Source of the DNA: an uncultured Dehalococcoidia bacterium
GTDB taxonomy: Bacteria > Chloroflexota > Dehalococcoidia > Lucifugimonadales > Lucifugimonadaceae
Assembly: GCA_951812795.1 (NCBI GenBank)
Contig: OX638325.1
Coordinates: 1,698,277-1,762,276, forward strand
Length of the DNA stretch: 64,000 bases
Direction of reading: 5' to 3'
Below, in pieces: positions 6,907 through 15,429 of the stretch. Each line of letters starts with the position of its first letter. The first letter of the stretch is position 1. The notes under the pieces were generated by a model. It did no database searches and had not been told where the DNA came from. It was given only the letters and a program-made list of their open reading frames with translations. The translations under genes were made by a program, and so were the position numbers.

Positions 6907-8892
6907 ATGAAGGCAATATCGGAATCAAGGACGAGGCGGCGACCGATTTGGTTTGGCATGGTGTTTTCACTGGCGGCGGTCTCATCGCTCGCGCTTTTCG
7001 CGTGTGGCGGCGAGACGATCGTTGAGGTGACTGTCCAGACCGAGATCATTCGCACCGTCGAGGTCGAAGTGCCGGTGGAGGTCGAGAGAGAAGTCATCCG
7101 AGAGGTCGAAGTTGAGGTTGTGAAGGAGGTCATCAAGGAAGTCGAGAAGGAAGTCCAGGTTGAGGTTGTGGTGACCGCGACTGCGGTGCTCCCGCCGACC
7201 GCGACTCCGGTTCCGGCCGCGACTGACGCTCCACCTTCACGTCAGGCAGCTGGCGAGTTGGTTTGGGCGATCGGTGACAGCCAGCGAAACTGGTCGGGTT
7301 TCAACGCGGGTAACCTCTGCTGCGCCGCAAAAGCGCTGAGCGTGGTTGAGACCTTGTTCAAGCCTGTCGGCACCAACATCGCCGACAATCTGTTGGCCGA
7401 GAGTTTCGAGTTCGATTCCGACTTGACGTACGTCGATGTCAAAGTGCGCCAAGGCGTTGAGTTCCACAAGGGATTCGGGCCGCTGACAGCTGAAGACGTC
7501 GCATGGTCAACGAACGACACGAACCCGAACTTGTCGAACGAGCTAGGCTCGGGCCAGACTAGCGTTACCGACGGATCTGGGACTTGGGCCGGGTTCCTAG
7601 GCTCGAACGCTAGCGAGGCGATCGACGCGGAGACGGTACGCATCCGTTGGGAGAACTTTGACCCCCGATGGGACACTTGGTTCTTCGGTCAAGACGGACT
7701 AGGTGCGGGCATCGTGAGCAAGAATGCTTTCACCGAGATGGGCAAAGACTGGAACAACGACAACATCGTTGGTACGGGTCCGTTTGAATTCACGAACTGG
7801 ATTCGTGGCGACCGGACCGAGTACACGGCGTTGTCTTCGCACTGGCGCCAAGCGGCAGAGATCGCGAAAATAACTCGCATTTCGGTCCCGGACGAGAGCG
7901 TGCGTATCGTGATGTTGCAGAACGGTGAAGCGGACATCGCTGAAATCGGCACGAGCAACATTCCAACGGTCGAACGCTTCGGTATGGTTCGTAACGGTTC
8001 GGGAACTGCCCGCATGGTGACGGTGATGTTTGCCGGCAACCTGTGGGAGACGACCCACCCGACGACCGGTGAGGAGCTAGAGATCGTGACTTACACGCAC
8101 GACCTACCGTGGCTGGGCAACCCCCACAGTCCGGACGACGGTAACAACCCGGCTGGCATGGATGACATGGAGCAGGCGCGATTGGTGCGCCAGGCTTTGG
8201 CCTTGGCGGTTGATCGTCAGCTGATCAACGAGGCCGTAATCGGCGGTGTCGGTTGGCCAGTCGAAATCCCCTACTTCGACATCAACCACCCGGATTGGGA
8301 CGACGATCGCTGGGGCATTGGATACGACCCGGACATGGCTGAGGCCTTGCTCGACCAAGCCGGCTTCCCACGCGGCGGCGACGGAAATCGCTTCAAAATA
8401 GCGATGTTCGCGTGGCCTGTTGGTCACTTCTACGGTGACATCGGCGACGCCATCGCTCAGTTCTGGGAAGAGATCGGCGTAGACGTCGACGTTCTGCACT
8501 ACGAATACACAGTGTTCCGCCCGACGCTGGTCGGTCGTTCAGCGACCCAGGCGTGGACCGACACTGGTCCGTTGGAGAACTTCGCAACTACCCCGTGGGA
8601 CTTCCCACGCGGGATCCAGATGTCGGCAATCGCACGTGGCGGCAAGAGCCACGGCCTGGAATTCCCCGAGGCTACCGCCAACTACAAGGCGGTGTCTGCC
8701 GAACCTGACCGAGCGGCACGAATTGAGTTGAACAAGCAGTTTGCAGACTTCTTGCGGCACTGGTTGCCAGGTTTCGGAGTGGTTGCTGCGCCGAGTTTGA
8801 TCGTTTACAACCCGAATTCGATCGGGTCTTGGGACATGGAGCCTGGTTTGCGTCAGGCGATCAACTCCCCAGAGAAGATCACACTCCCGTAG
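6907..8892 (+). CDS. ABC transporter substrate-binding lipoprotein, peptide family (SBP_bac_5)
   Basis: A 661-residue lipoprotein of the DppA/OppA family. The signal peptide runs to the lipobox LFACGG at about residue 32-37. It is followed by a long spacer of Val/Glu repeats (VEVPVEVEREVIREVEVEVV and so on) and a TATPVPAATD stretch before the binding domain starts near GELVWAIGD. The spacer would hold the receptor away from the membrane. ATG 6907 has AGAGAGG upstream. Two permease genes follow, separated by a strong hairpin; no ATPase gene is present. The ligand cannot be told; members bind peptides, sugars or other solutes. Confidence 0.9.
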   Translation: MKAISESRTRRRPIWFGMVFSLAAVSSLALFACGGETIVEVTVQTEIIRTVEVEVPVEVEREVIREVEVEVVKEVIKEVEKEVQVEVVVTATAVLPPTATPVPAATDAPPSRQAAGELVWAIGDSQRNWSGFNAGNLCCAAKALSVVETLFKPVGTNIADNLLAESFEFDSDLTYVDVKVRQGVEFHKGFGPLTAEDVAWSTNDTNPNLSNELGSGQTSVTDGSGTWAGFLGSNASEAIDAETVRIRWENFDPRWDTWFFGQDGLGAGIVSKNAFTEMGKDWNNDNIVGTGPFEFTNWIRGDRTEYTALSSHWRQAAEIAKITRISVPDESVRIVMLQNGEADIAEIGTSNIPTVERFGMVRNGSGTARMVTVMFAGNLWETTHPTTGEELEIVTYTHDLPWLGNPHSPDDGNNPAGMDDMEQARLVRQALALAVDRQLINEAVIGGVGWPVEIPYFDINHPDWDDDRWGIGYDPDMAEALLDQAGFPRGGDGNRFKIAMFAWPVGHFYGDIGDAIAQFWEEIGVDVDVLHYEYTVFRPTLVGRSATQAWTDTGPLENFATTPWDFPRGIQMSAIARGGKSHGLEFPEATANYKAVSAEPDRAARIELNKQFADFLRHWLPGFGVVAAPSLIVYNPNSIGSWDMEPGLRQAINSPEKITLP

Positions 8893-8911
8893 TCGGTCTC
8901 GGAACCGACAA

Positions 8912-8958
8912 GACTTGGCCCCTGATCTGCCCATTTGAGTCAGGTCAGGGGCCAAGTC
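8912..8958 (+). terminator. Stem-loop between binding protein and permease genes
   Basis: Arms 8912-8929 and 8941-8958 pair over 18 positions (GACTTGGCCCCTGA with TCAGGGGCCAAGTC plus a further four pairs) around an 11-base loop. There is no U-run after it, so it may act as an mRNA-stabilising or partial attenuation hairpin, as is common after binding-protein genes. The second operon of this type has a hairpin in the same place. Confidence 0.75.
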
Positions 8959-9042
8959 GGTATCCTCCCGGTCGCGCTTTCGGCGTGACAGGTAGGATAT
9001 GACGTTACCGCGGTCGCCGTTTAGGAGATCGAAAGTTCAAAG

Positions 9043-9993
9043 ATGCGTAGGTATTTGGCCCGTCGTCTGCTTTTCGCAGTATTAACGCTGTGGGGTGTGA
9101 CGATTCTGGTTTTTGGGCTTTCGAGGTTGGGACCTGACCCGCTGCTCGCCTATGTGCGTGACGACACATACGGGTTGTCGGCGGATACGGTTGCGGAACT
9201 CAAGGCGAAGTGGGGGTTGGACAAGCCAGTCTACATTCAGTATTTCGTGTGGCTTGGCAACATATTGCAAGGCGATATGGGAGAGAGTATTGCCACACAA
9301 CGATCGGTGTGGTTGACGATCACGGAGGCGTTGCCGAACAGCCTTCAACTCGCGGCGGTGGCGTGGGTTTTGGGCACTGTGCCCGGGGTGTTGTTAGGGA
9401 TAATCTCGGCTGTTAAGCGCGGCAGCATAATCGATTATTTCGGCCGGGCGATTGCGCTGATCGGGCAGGCTACACCCGCATTTTGGCTAGCGATCTTGTG
9501 CATTCTGTTGTTCGCCGGGTATTTGCAGTGGCTTCCCTCGGCGACGAAAGCTCCGGCGACGACGCCGTTGCTGACGCAGGCCAAGCACTTCGTTATGCCG
9601 GCCTTCGTGTTGGCTTTCGACCCTTGGGCGACATATCTGAGGCTTACTCGATCATCGATGCTCGAAGTGCTCGACTCGGAGTACGTGAAGCTGGCACGCG
9701 CTAAGGGTGCATCGGGTGGGATGGTGATCATGAGGCACGCGCTCCGGAACGCGTTGATTCAACCCATCACGGTATCGGCTCTAGTGTTGGCGGCGTTCAT
9801 CACTGGGTCGGTGTTCGTGGAGACGGTGTTCGCGTGGCCAGGGATCGGCAGATTGGCGGTTCAAGGAGCGCTCGACAACGATGCCCCGATCGTAGCTGGG
9901 ACCGCGCTGATATTCGGTAGCGGATACGTCGCACTCAATTTCGTCGCCGATATGCTCTACTTGGTGATTGATCCTAGGATCCGATACTCGTAA
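9043..9993 (+). CDS. ABC transporter permease, DppB type
   Basis: A 316-residue inner-membrane protein of the binding-protein-dependent transport family, first of two permeases. It begins with the typical DppB signature MRRYLARRLLFAVLTLWGVTILVFGLSRL, cut here to the core RRLLFAVLTLWG, and has about six membrane helices and the EAA-loop EYVKLARAKGASGGMVIMRHALRNAL that docks the ATPase (core VKLARAKGA). It follows the binding-protein gene and overlaps the next permease by one base (TAATG), so the two are translationally coupled. Confidence 0.92.
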   Translation: MRRYLARRLLFAVLTLWGVTILVFGLSRLGPDPLLAYVRDDTYGLSADTVAELKAKWGLDKPVYIQYFVWLGNILQGDMGESIATQRSVWLTITEALPNSLQLAAVAWVLGTVPGVLLGIISAVKRGSIIDYFGRAIALIGQATPAFWLAILCILLFAGYLQWLPSATKAPATTPLLTQAKHFVMPAFVLAFDPWATYLRLTRSSMLEVLDSEYVKLARAKGASGGMVIMRHALRNALIQPITVSALVLAAFITGSVFVETVFAWPGIGRLAVQGALDNDAPIVAGTALIFGSGYVALNFVADMLYLVIDPRIRYS

Positions 9994-10919
9994 TGAACAC
10001 AACGAGTGAAATTCGCGCTACCGACAGTGCGCCGTTAGTGGTTTCGAGGGGTTACCTGTGGTACTCGCCGCTGGATTGGTGGCGTTTCTTGCGGCGCTGG
10101 CCAGTGGTGCCCGTAATGGTACTGGTGCTTGTCGTGTTGGGCGCAGTATTCGCCGATCAGATAAGTCCGCACGAACCAGACAAGGGCAATCTGCGGGCCC
10201 GTGACATTCCGCCGTTGTGGTTTGAAGGGAGCACCACCGAGCATCCATTGGGCACTAACAATCTCGGACAAGATATGTTGGTTCGTGTATTGGAAGGTGC
10301 GCGAGTTTCGTTGATTGTGGCCAGCGTAGCGGTGCTGTTCGGGCTGTTTGTCGGCACGATAACGGGTATGTTGGCGGGTTACTTCGGCGGATTGTTGGAT
10401 GAGTTACTTATGCGGTTGGTAGACCTTTGGTCATCTTTGCCGTTGTTGATGATCGCGATCATTTGGGCGGTGAGTATCCAGCCAAGTCTCTGGTCCGTGA
10501 CTTTGTTGTTGTCGATATTCTCTTGGTCTTCGGGGACCAGAAACATCCGAGGCGAGATACTATCGCTGAAGAATCGCGACTTCGTGATCGCGGCACGGAC
10601 GATGGGCGCGAGCGATTTGAGGATTTTGTGGCGACACCTATTCCCACAGATCGTGCACATCGTGATCGTGGTTACGACATTGCGAACGGGTGCGTTGATC
10701 GTCGCCGAATCGGGGTTGTCGTTCTTGGGTGTCGGTTTGCCGGCGTCGGTGCCAAGCTGGGGGCTGTTGATAACTCAGGGTCGGGCGTTCTTGACGACGA
10801 CGAACTGGTGGATGTCGATCGTTCCGGGGTTGTTCCTTTTCTTCACGGTGATGTCGCTAAACTTCTTGGGCGATTGGCTGCGCGACCGGTTGGATCCGCG
10901 GTTGCGGCAGATCGATTGA
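9993..10919 (+). CDS. ABC transporter permease, DppC type
   Basis: A 308-residue second permease of the peptide-type ABC system. It has an N-terminal cytoplasmic stretch, a first helix near residues 35-53, the periplasmic OppC_N-like region (EHPLGTNNLGQDMLVRVLEG) and the EAA loop with RDFVIAARTMGASD. Its ATG overlaps the stop of the DppB-type gene. Normally DppD/DppF ATPases would follow; here the next gene is metF, so ATPases must come from another locus. Confidence 0.92.
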   Translation: MNTTSEIRATDSAPLVVSRGYLWYSPLDWWRFLRRWPVVPVMVLVLVVLGAVFADQISPHEPDKGNLRARDIPPLWFEGSTTEHPLGTNNLGQDMLVRVLEGARVSLIVASVAVLFGLFVGTITGMLAGYFGGLLDELLMRLVDLWSSLPLLMIAIIWAVSIQPSLWSVTLLLSIFSWSSGTRNIRGEILSLKNRDFVIAARTMGASDLRILWRHLFPQIVHIVIVVTTLRTGALIVAESGLSFLGVGLPASVPSWGLLITQGRAFLTTTNWWMSIVPGLFLFFTVMSLNFLGDWLRDRLDPRLRQID

Positions 10920-11011
10920 GGTCTCGGCAATCGGCCGAATCGTCGCTCCTGGGTCAATCTGCTGCAATCGGGCGGTGAGAACGTTCTTCTCCAGTGCGAT
11001 AATTGGGTTTC

Positions 11012-12607
11012 ATGGCATCTGTTGAAGATTTTTCCGCGCCCAACACCGGCATAACGGCGCGTCTGGCCGATGGCTTCTCGGTTGCGATTGAGGTTGAGAC
11101 TTCGCGTGGGTTGGCGATGGAGGCAGGGGCTCGACATTCGGTGGAGTTGGCGACGGCGGCGGCGGATGGTGGTCGGGTAGACGCGGTGTGTTTTACGGAC
11201 AATCCGGGAGGGAATCCGCACATTACGCCGGAGACGTTGGGACGCGAGTTGTTGGATCGGGATGTGGAGGTCGTGATTAATCTCTCGTGCAAGGACTACA
11301 ACCGGAATTCACTTGAGGGCAGATTGTGGTCGCTTTCGAGTTTGGGATTCCGCAATGTCCTGTGTCTATCTGGCGACTATCCGGTATCGGGATTTGCAGG
11401 TCAGGCAAGGCCGGTGTTCGACACCGATTCGGTTGGGTTGTTGGAGATGATCCGTCGGATGAATGAGGGGTTGAAGGTGACGTTGCCAGGGAGACGAAGC
11501 TCGGAGACGGAGCTTGGTCGTACGGAGTTCAATCCTGGCGCCGCAGTGAACCCGTTCAAGTTGCATGAGGGCGAGTATCTGACGCAGCTCTACAAGATGG
11601 ATTTCAAGATTCGAACGGGTGCCAGGTGGTTGGTTTCTCAGATCGGCTACGATGCTCGGAAGCATCACGAGTTGATCCGCTACCTGAATTGGAAGCACGG
11701 CGGGAGTGGCACGTTGCCGGCGGTTATGGGATCAATCTTCGTGTTGAGTGCGCCGGCGGCGAGGTTTTTCGGTCGATGGGGGATTCCCGGAGTTGCGGTC
11801 AATTCTGAATTGGTAGAGGAGGCCAATCGCGCGGCGAAGGCTAAAGACCGTGGGCGCGGTTTCTTCAACGAGTTGGCGGCGAAGCAGATCGCGGTTCTGC
11901 GCGGGACCGGTTACAACGGTGTGTACTTGAGCGGCAGACTGACTTACGAGCGGATCGAACGGATTCTGGATATTGCAGAAGGTATTCAGGGTGATCAGTG
12001 GAAGGATGCGGCGGCGGAGATCGGGTATTCCCAACCCGGCGAGTTCTATCTGTTCGAGCAAGGTGATAGTCCCAATACCGCGTCCGAGGAGATGAACCAC
12101 GAGTACGCCGTGAGTCGCGGCAGGCCGGCTTCGTTGCTTAGGCGCGCTCTCCATCCGGATCTGCCCTACCGTATCGGGCGCTTCGGCAAACACTTCGTGT
12201 TTGACCACGATGCGCCGGCGTTTAATGCAAGCGCTTCGCTATATCGTCAGATCGAGAAGAGCAAGGTGGCGCAAAAAGCGGCGCATGCGGCGGAGCAGAT
12301 GATGAAGGTGCCGCTCTACGGATGCAAGGACTGCGGTGATTGTTCCCTTCCCGATATCGGGGAGTTGTGCCCGGAATCGCAGTGTGTGAAGAATCAGCGC
12401 AACGGTCCCTGTGGGGGCACGCGTGCCGGCAAGTGCGAGATTCTGGATAAGGACTGCATCTACCTCCGGGCGTATAACACGCTCAAGTTGTACGGCGAGG
12501 AGGAGGAGATGCTGGAGCATCCGGTGGTTCTTACCGATTCATCGTTGCAGGACACGGCGTCATGGGCAAATACGTTTGCGAAGCGGGATCACTACGGCAA
12601 AGATTGA
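11012..12607 (+). CDS. metF: Methylenetetrahydrofolate reductase with C-terminal Cys-rich MTHFR_C domain
   Basis: A 531-residue protein. The first ~310 residues form the MetF TIM barrel, with FTDNPGG, NLSCKDYNRN and VLCLSGDYP in the expected places; this domain reduces methylene-THF to methyl-THF with FAD. The last ~100 residues carry a cysteine cluster (YGCKDCGDC, ELCPESQC, GPCGGTRAGKC, KDC) like the MTHFR_C/MetV domain found with MetF in acetogens, where it is linked to electron supply and zinc or Fe-S binding. Here both are in one chain. ATG 11012 is chosen; a TTG lies at 11003 and no strong Shine-Dalgarno sequence is visible. Confidence 0.88.
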   Translation: MASVEDFSAPNTGITARLADGFSVAIEVETSRGLAMEAGARHSVELATAAADGGRVDAVCFTDNPGGNPHITPETLGRELLDRDVEVVINLSCKDYNRNSLEGRLWSLSSLGFRNVLCLSGDYPVSGFAGQARPVFDTDSVGLLEMIRRMNEGLKVTLPGRRSSETELGRTEFNPGAAVNPFKLHEGEYLTQLYKMDFKIRTGARWLVSQIGYDARKHHELIRYLNWKHGGSGTLPAVMGSIFVLSAPAARFFGRWGIPGVAVNSELVEEANRAAKAKDRGRGFFNELAAKQIAVLRGTGYNGVYLSGRLTYERIERILDIAEGIQGDQWKDAAAEIGYSQPGEFYLFEQGDSPNTASEEMNHEYAVSRGRPASLLRRALHPDLPYRIGRFGKHFVFDHDAPAFNASASLYRQIEKSKVAQKAAHAAEQMMKVPLYGCKDCGDCSLPDIGELCPESQCVKNQRNGPCGGTRAGKCEILDKDCIYLRAYNTLKLYGEEEEMLEHPVVLTDSSLQDTASWANTFAKRDHYGKD

Positions 12608-12797
12608 TCAACGCCCCTGTCGCATTGCGAGATGTGTATGCACTGGAAGGTCGGGAGGATATCTCACCTGGTACCTTTCATTCCGACCTCAGCGCATGAG
12701 GGTCACGTAGCAGTCATGCGTCATCCCTCGGACGTTTCGCATAGTAATATCCGAATGTCTCGAGCCTGCTTTCCGCAGAGTAGAGAAGGAATCCACA

Positions 12798-13580
12798 ATG
12801 CTCGTGTTCATTGATGAGAGCGGCCACCCGCACCCTAATGACCCAACGACGTGCCCTGTCTTGGCCGCCGTCTGTTTCCACGAGTCGGAATCCCGGAGCA
12901 TTAGCCGACAGTTATTTGGGATCAAGCGTACGTTGCTCGGAGATGAAAGGGCCGACAAGGAACTGAAAGCTAACGAAATACTCAATAAGCGCACATTCAA
13001 CCGAAGGCCCGAACTCCGAGAATTGGTGGAAGAGGTTTTTGACCAAATCCAGAACCTCGACATCACAATCTTCGCGGTCGTGATGGAAAGGCCAGAGACG
13101 GAAATCCCAAGAGACACGATCTATCTGCCGCGACAGTACCGTTTTATCCTACAGCGCGTTAACGCACTCTTGGACTTGCAGAAGTCAATGGCGTTTGTGT
13201 TGGTGGATGGCGACGGTAGCCAGTACGGGGGACTATCTGCGAAAATCGAGAGGTTTCTCAACAGATCCTACGAAGGCCAGTCCATGACCAATGTCGTGGA
13301 TACACCGTACTTCGTCGATTCCAGGTACACGACGGGGATCCAATTCGCTGATTTGGCTGCCGGGGTCATCAGGCAGTATCACGAAGCCGAATTGTTCCGC
13401 AACCCTCATTCCTCTGATCCCTACCTCAGAGCCATAGCTCGGTACTACAGAATTATCGCGAGCAAATCGAGGGACTTAAACACGCCTGGAGGCTATCCCC
13501 TTTACGGTATCTACCGCATGGCCGAGCATCTTCACTACTTCGACCCCGAAGACGAAATGCCTAGCGGAGATCAACCCTAA
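12798..13580 (+). CDS. DUF3800 domain protein
   Basis: A 260-residue protein with the DUF3800 marks: the opening MLVFIDESGHP, a central DITIFAVVMERPE, and QFADLAAGVIRQY near residue 180-192. The family is predicted to have an RNase H-like fold with acidic residues (D6, E7 here, and D183 in the ADLAAG motif), but its function is not established; members are often found on mobile or defence-rich DNA. Shine-Dalgarno GAAGGA lies upstream of ATG 12798. It stands alone between metF and the D-aminoacylase gene. Confidence 0.8.
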   Translation: MLVFIDESGHPHPNDPTTCPVLAAVCFHESESRSISRQLFGIKRTLLGDERADKELKANEILNKRTFNRRPELRELVEEVFDQIQNLDITIFAVVMERPETEIPRDTIYLPRQYRFILQRVNALLDLQKSMAFVLVDGDGSQYGGLSAKIERFLNRSYEGQSMTNVVDTPYFVDSRYTTGIQFADLAAGVIRQYHEAELFRNPHSSDPYLRAIARYYRIIASKSRDLNTPGGYPLYGIYRMAEHLHYFDPEDEMPSGDQP

Positions 13581-13584
13581 AAAA

Positions 13585-13637
13585 ACCAAAGTGCCAAGTG
13601 CGTGACCCTTCGAAAGAATCACCCGCCTGGCACTGGT
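13585..13637 (+). terminator. Possible terminator hairpin after the DUF3800 gene
   Basis: ACCA-AAGTGCCA pairs with TGGCACT-GGT across a 31-base interior that partly pairs again (GTGCGTGA with TCACCCGC). The sequence after it is pyrimidine-rich (CTCTCTCTCG) rather than a pure U-run. This is a moderate candidate. Confidence 0.35.
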
Positions 13638-13831
13638 TACAGTCTAATCTCTCTCTCGCTCTCTTGTCAACGTAGAAGTTATACAACAATGCTGACCTAG
13701 GTCGGACAAAACTTGGAGGTTCGCAACCATCATCATTCACATCACCATAAATCATGCTCATCTTTGCTCCATTTGACATCATCCGCGATATCCTGCTACC
13801 CACACTCAAAGCTTGAACGGACGGAAATCCG

Positions 13832-15418
13832 ATGCAATTCGACCTGCTAATCATCAACGGCACAGTTTACGACGGCACTGGCGCGGCTGGAGTGAGGGCT
13901 GATGTCGGTATCGACGGCAAACGGGTGTCGGCCGTTGGCGACCTGTCCGCGGCTACGGCTACGCGGGTTATCAACGCGACTGGCTTGGCAGTGACGCCCG
14001 GATTCATTGATGTGCATTCTCATGCCGATGCAGCGTTGTTAAGGGATGGCCAGCATGCTTGCGGAATCCGTCAAGGCGTGACCACCGAGATCATTGCGCC
14101 AGACGGACTAACTCTGGCTCCGCTCTCGCACGACAACTATCTGATGTACATGCATTACTTGAGCGGCATCTTGGGTTACGCGCCGGAAGAGTTGGACATG
14201 TCGACGTATGCCACGGCGATGTCGAACTACCACAACAAGACTTCGTGCAACGTTGCCATGTTCCTCGGTCACGGCCCGGTACGGCTGGAGGCCATCGGAG
14301 GGATGAAGGACGAGCCGCTGGTGGGGGACGCATGGGATCGCGCCGAACGGATCATTCGCGAGAGTTTTGATCAGGGAGCCTGTGGCTTCGCAACTGGCCT
14401 GTCGTATTACCCGAACTCGTACTCTGACACCGAAGAACTCGTCAACATCATGAACGTCGTCAAGGAGTACGAGCGTCCGTTGTCGATTCACCTCCGAAAT
14501 CACAACACAGATCGCGGTTTCGCGGGTGGCGGTGTCGAAGAGGCGATGGAGGTCGGGCGTCGGACGGGCGCGCAGATTCACCTTGAGCATTACCGCACAC
14601 AGCCCGATTCGGCGGGCGAACTCGATGCACTGATGGAGCCGGTGGAGCGTGCCAAGGCCGATGGTGTTGATGTGACGCTGGAGACCTATCCCTACCCGGT
14701 CGGGTCTAGCTTCCCGCAGTCTTTCTTCCCCGGCTGGTTCCACGAAGGTGGCCCGGAGGCGATGTTGAAGCTTCTTGCCGACGGTGAAAGCCGAGAAGAA
14801 GTGATAGCCGGTATCCGAAGCGGCACGCGAGGCGGGTTGTCGGGCAACGTTTGGTCAAGCATTGGCTCTGCGGCCAACAAGGACATCGAAGGGATGTCTT
14901 TCAATGATGTAGCAGAGCAATGGGGTGTTTCGCTCGAAGAGATGATGTGTCGGGTGATGCTCGAGGAGGACCTGAACTGTGGTTTCCGAGGTGCACCTCC
15001 GGCCAGCACGCGCGTGTGGCAGCAGGTGGAGGCGGACATCATGGATTTGATGCAGCGGCCCGATTACATGGTCGGTTCTGACGCCATCCCAACGGGCGGC
15101 ATGGTTCACCCGCGCGCCTATGGATGTTTCCCGCGGATGATCGGTCGTCTGCGACGGCGGCACAACATCCCGCTTGAACTGATGGTTCAGCGACTGTCGC
15201 AGAATGCTGCGTTACGCTTTGGGTTGAAGGATCGGGGAGAGATTGCGGTCGGTAAATTTGCAGACATCGTAGTCTTCGACTCCGAACGTATTACTGATAG
15301 AGCCACATTCGAAGATCCTGAGCAGTTCCCTGAGGGAATCCCGTTCGTCGTTGTCAATGGGCGCGTGGCTGTCGATCACGAACGTGTAACCGGGGTGCTA
15401 GCAGGCGAAGCAGTGTAG
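13832..15418 (+). CDS. N-acyl-D-amino-acid deacylase (D-aminoacylase family)
   Basis: A 528-residue amidohydrolase-superfamily enzyme that removes an acyl group from N-acyl-D-amino acids. The N-terminal metal motif is PGFIDVHSHAD (H62 and H64), followed by GVTTEIIAPDG, and later HLEHYR and the C-terminal GSDAIPTGG (Asp of the active site) with MVHPRAYGCFPRMIGRL, cut here to RAYGCFPRMIG. The final strand DIVVFDSERI is typical of the beta-sandwich. A HARE-HTH/Mrr-like gene follows 11 bases later and may be co-transcribed. Confidence 0.9.
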   Translation: MQFDLLIINGTVYDGTGAAGVRADVGIDGKRVSAVGDLSAATATRVINATGLAVTPGFIDVHSHADAALLRDGQHACGIRQGVTTEIIAPDGLTLAPLSHDNYLMYMHYLSGILGYAPEELDMSTYATAMSNYHNKTSCNVAMFLGHGPVRLEAIGGMKDEPLVGDAWDRAERIIRESFDQGACGFATGLSYYPNSYSDTEELVNIMNVVKEYERPLSIHLRNHNTDRGFAGGGVEEAMEVGRRTGAQIHLEHYRTQPDSAGELDALMEPVERAKADGVDVTLETYPYPVGSSFPQSFFPGWFHEGGPEAMLKLLADGESREEVIAGIRSGTRGGLSGNVWSSIGSAANKDIEGMSFNDVAEQWGVSLEEMMCRVMLEEDLNCGFRGAPPASTRVWQQVEADIMDLMQRPDYMVGSDAIPTGGMVHPRAYGCFPRMIGRLRRRHNIPLELMVQRLSQNAALRFGLKDRGEIAVGKFADIVVFDSERITDRATFEDPEQFPEGIPFVVVNGRVAVDHERVTGVLAGEAV

Positions 15419-15429
15419 GAGACCAACCG

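Noticed and set aside
12798-13580. DUF3800 gene as part of a retron or other defence system
   Set aside because: No reverse transcriptase, structured RNA or partner gene is next to it; it stands alone.
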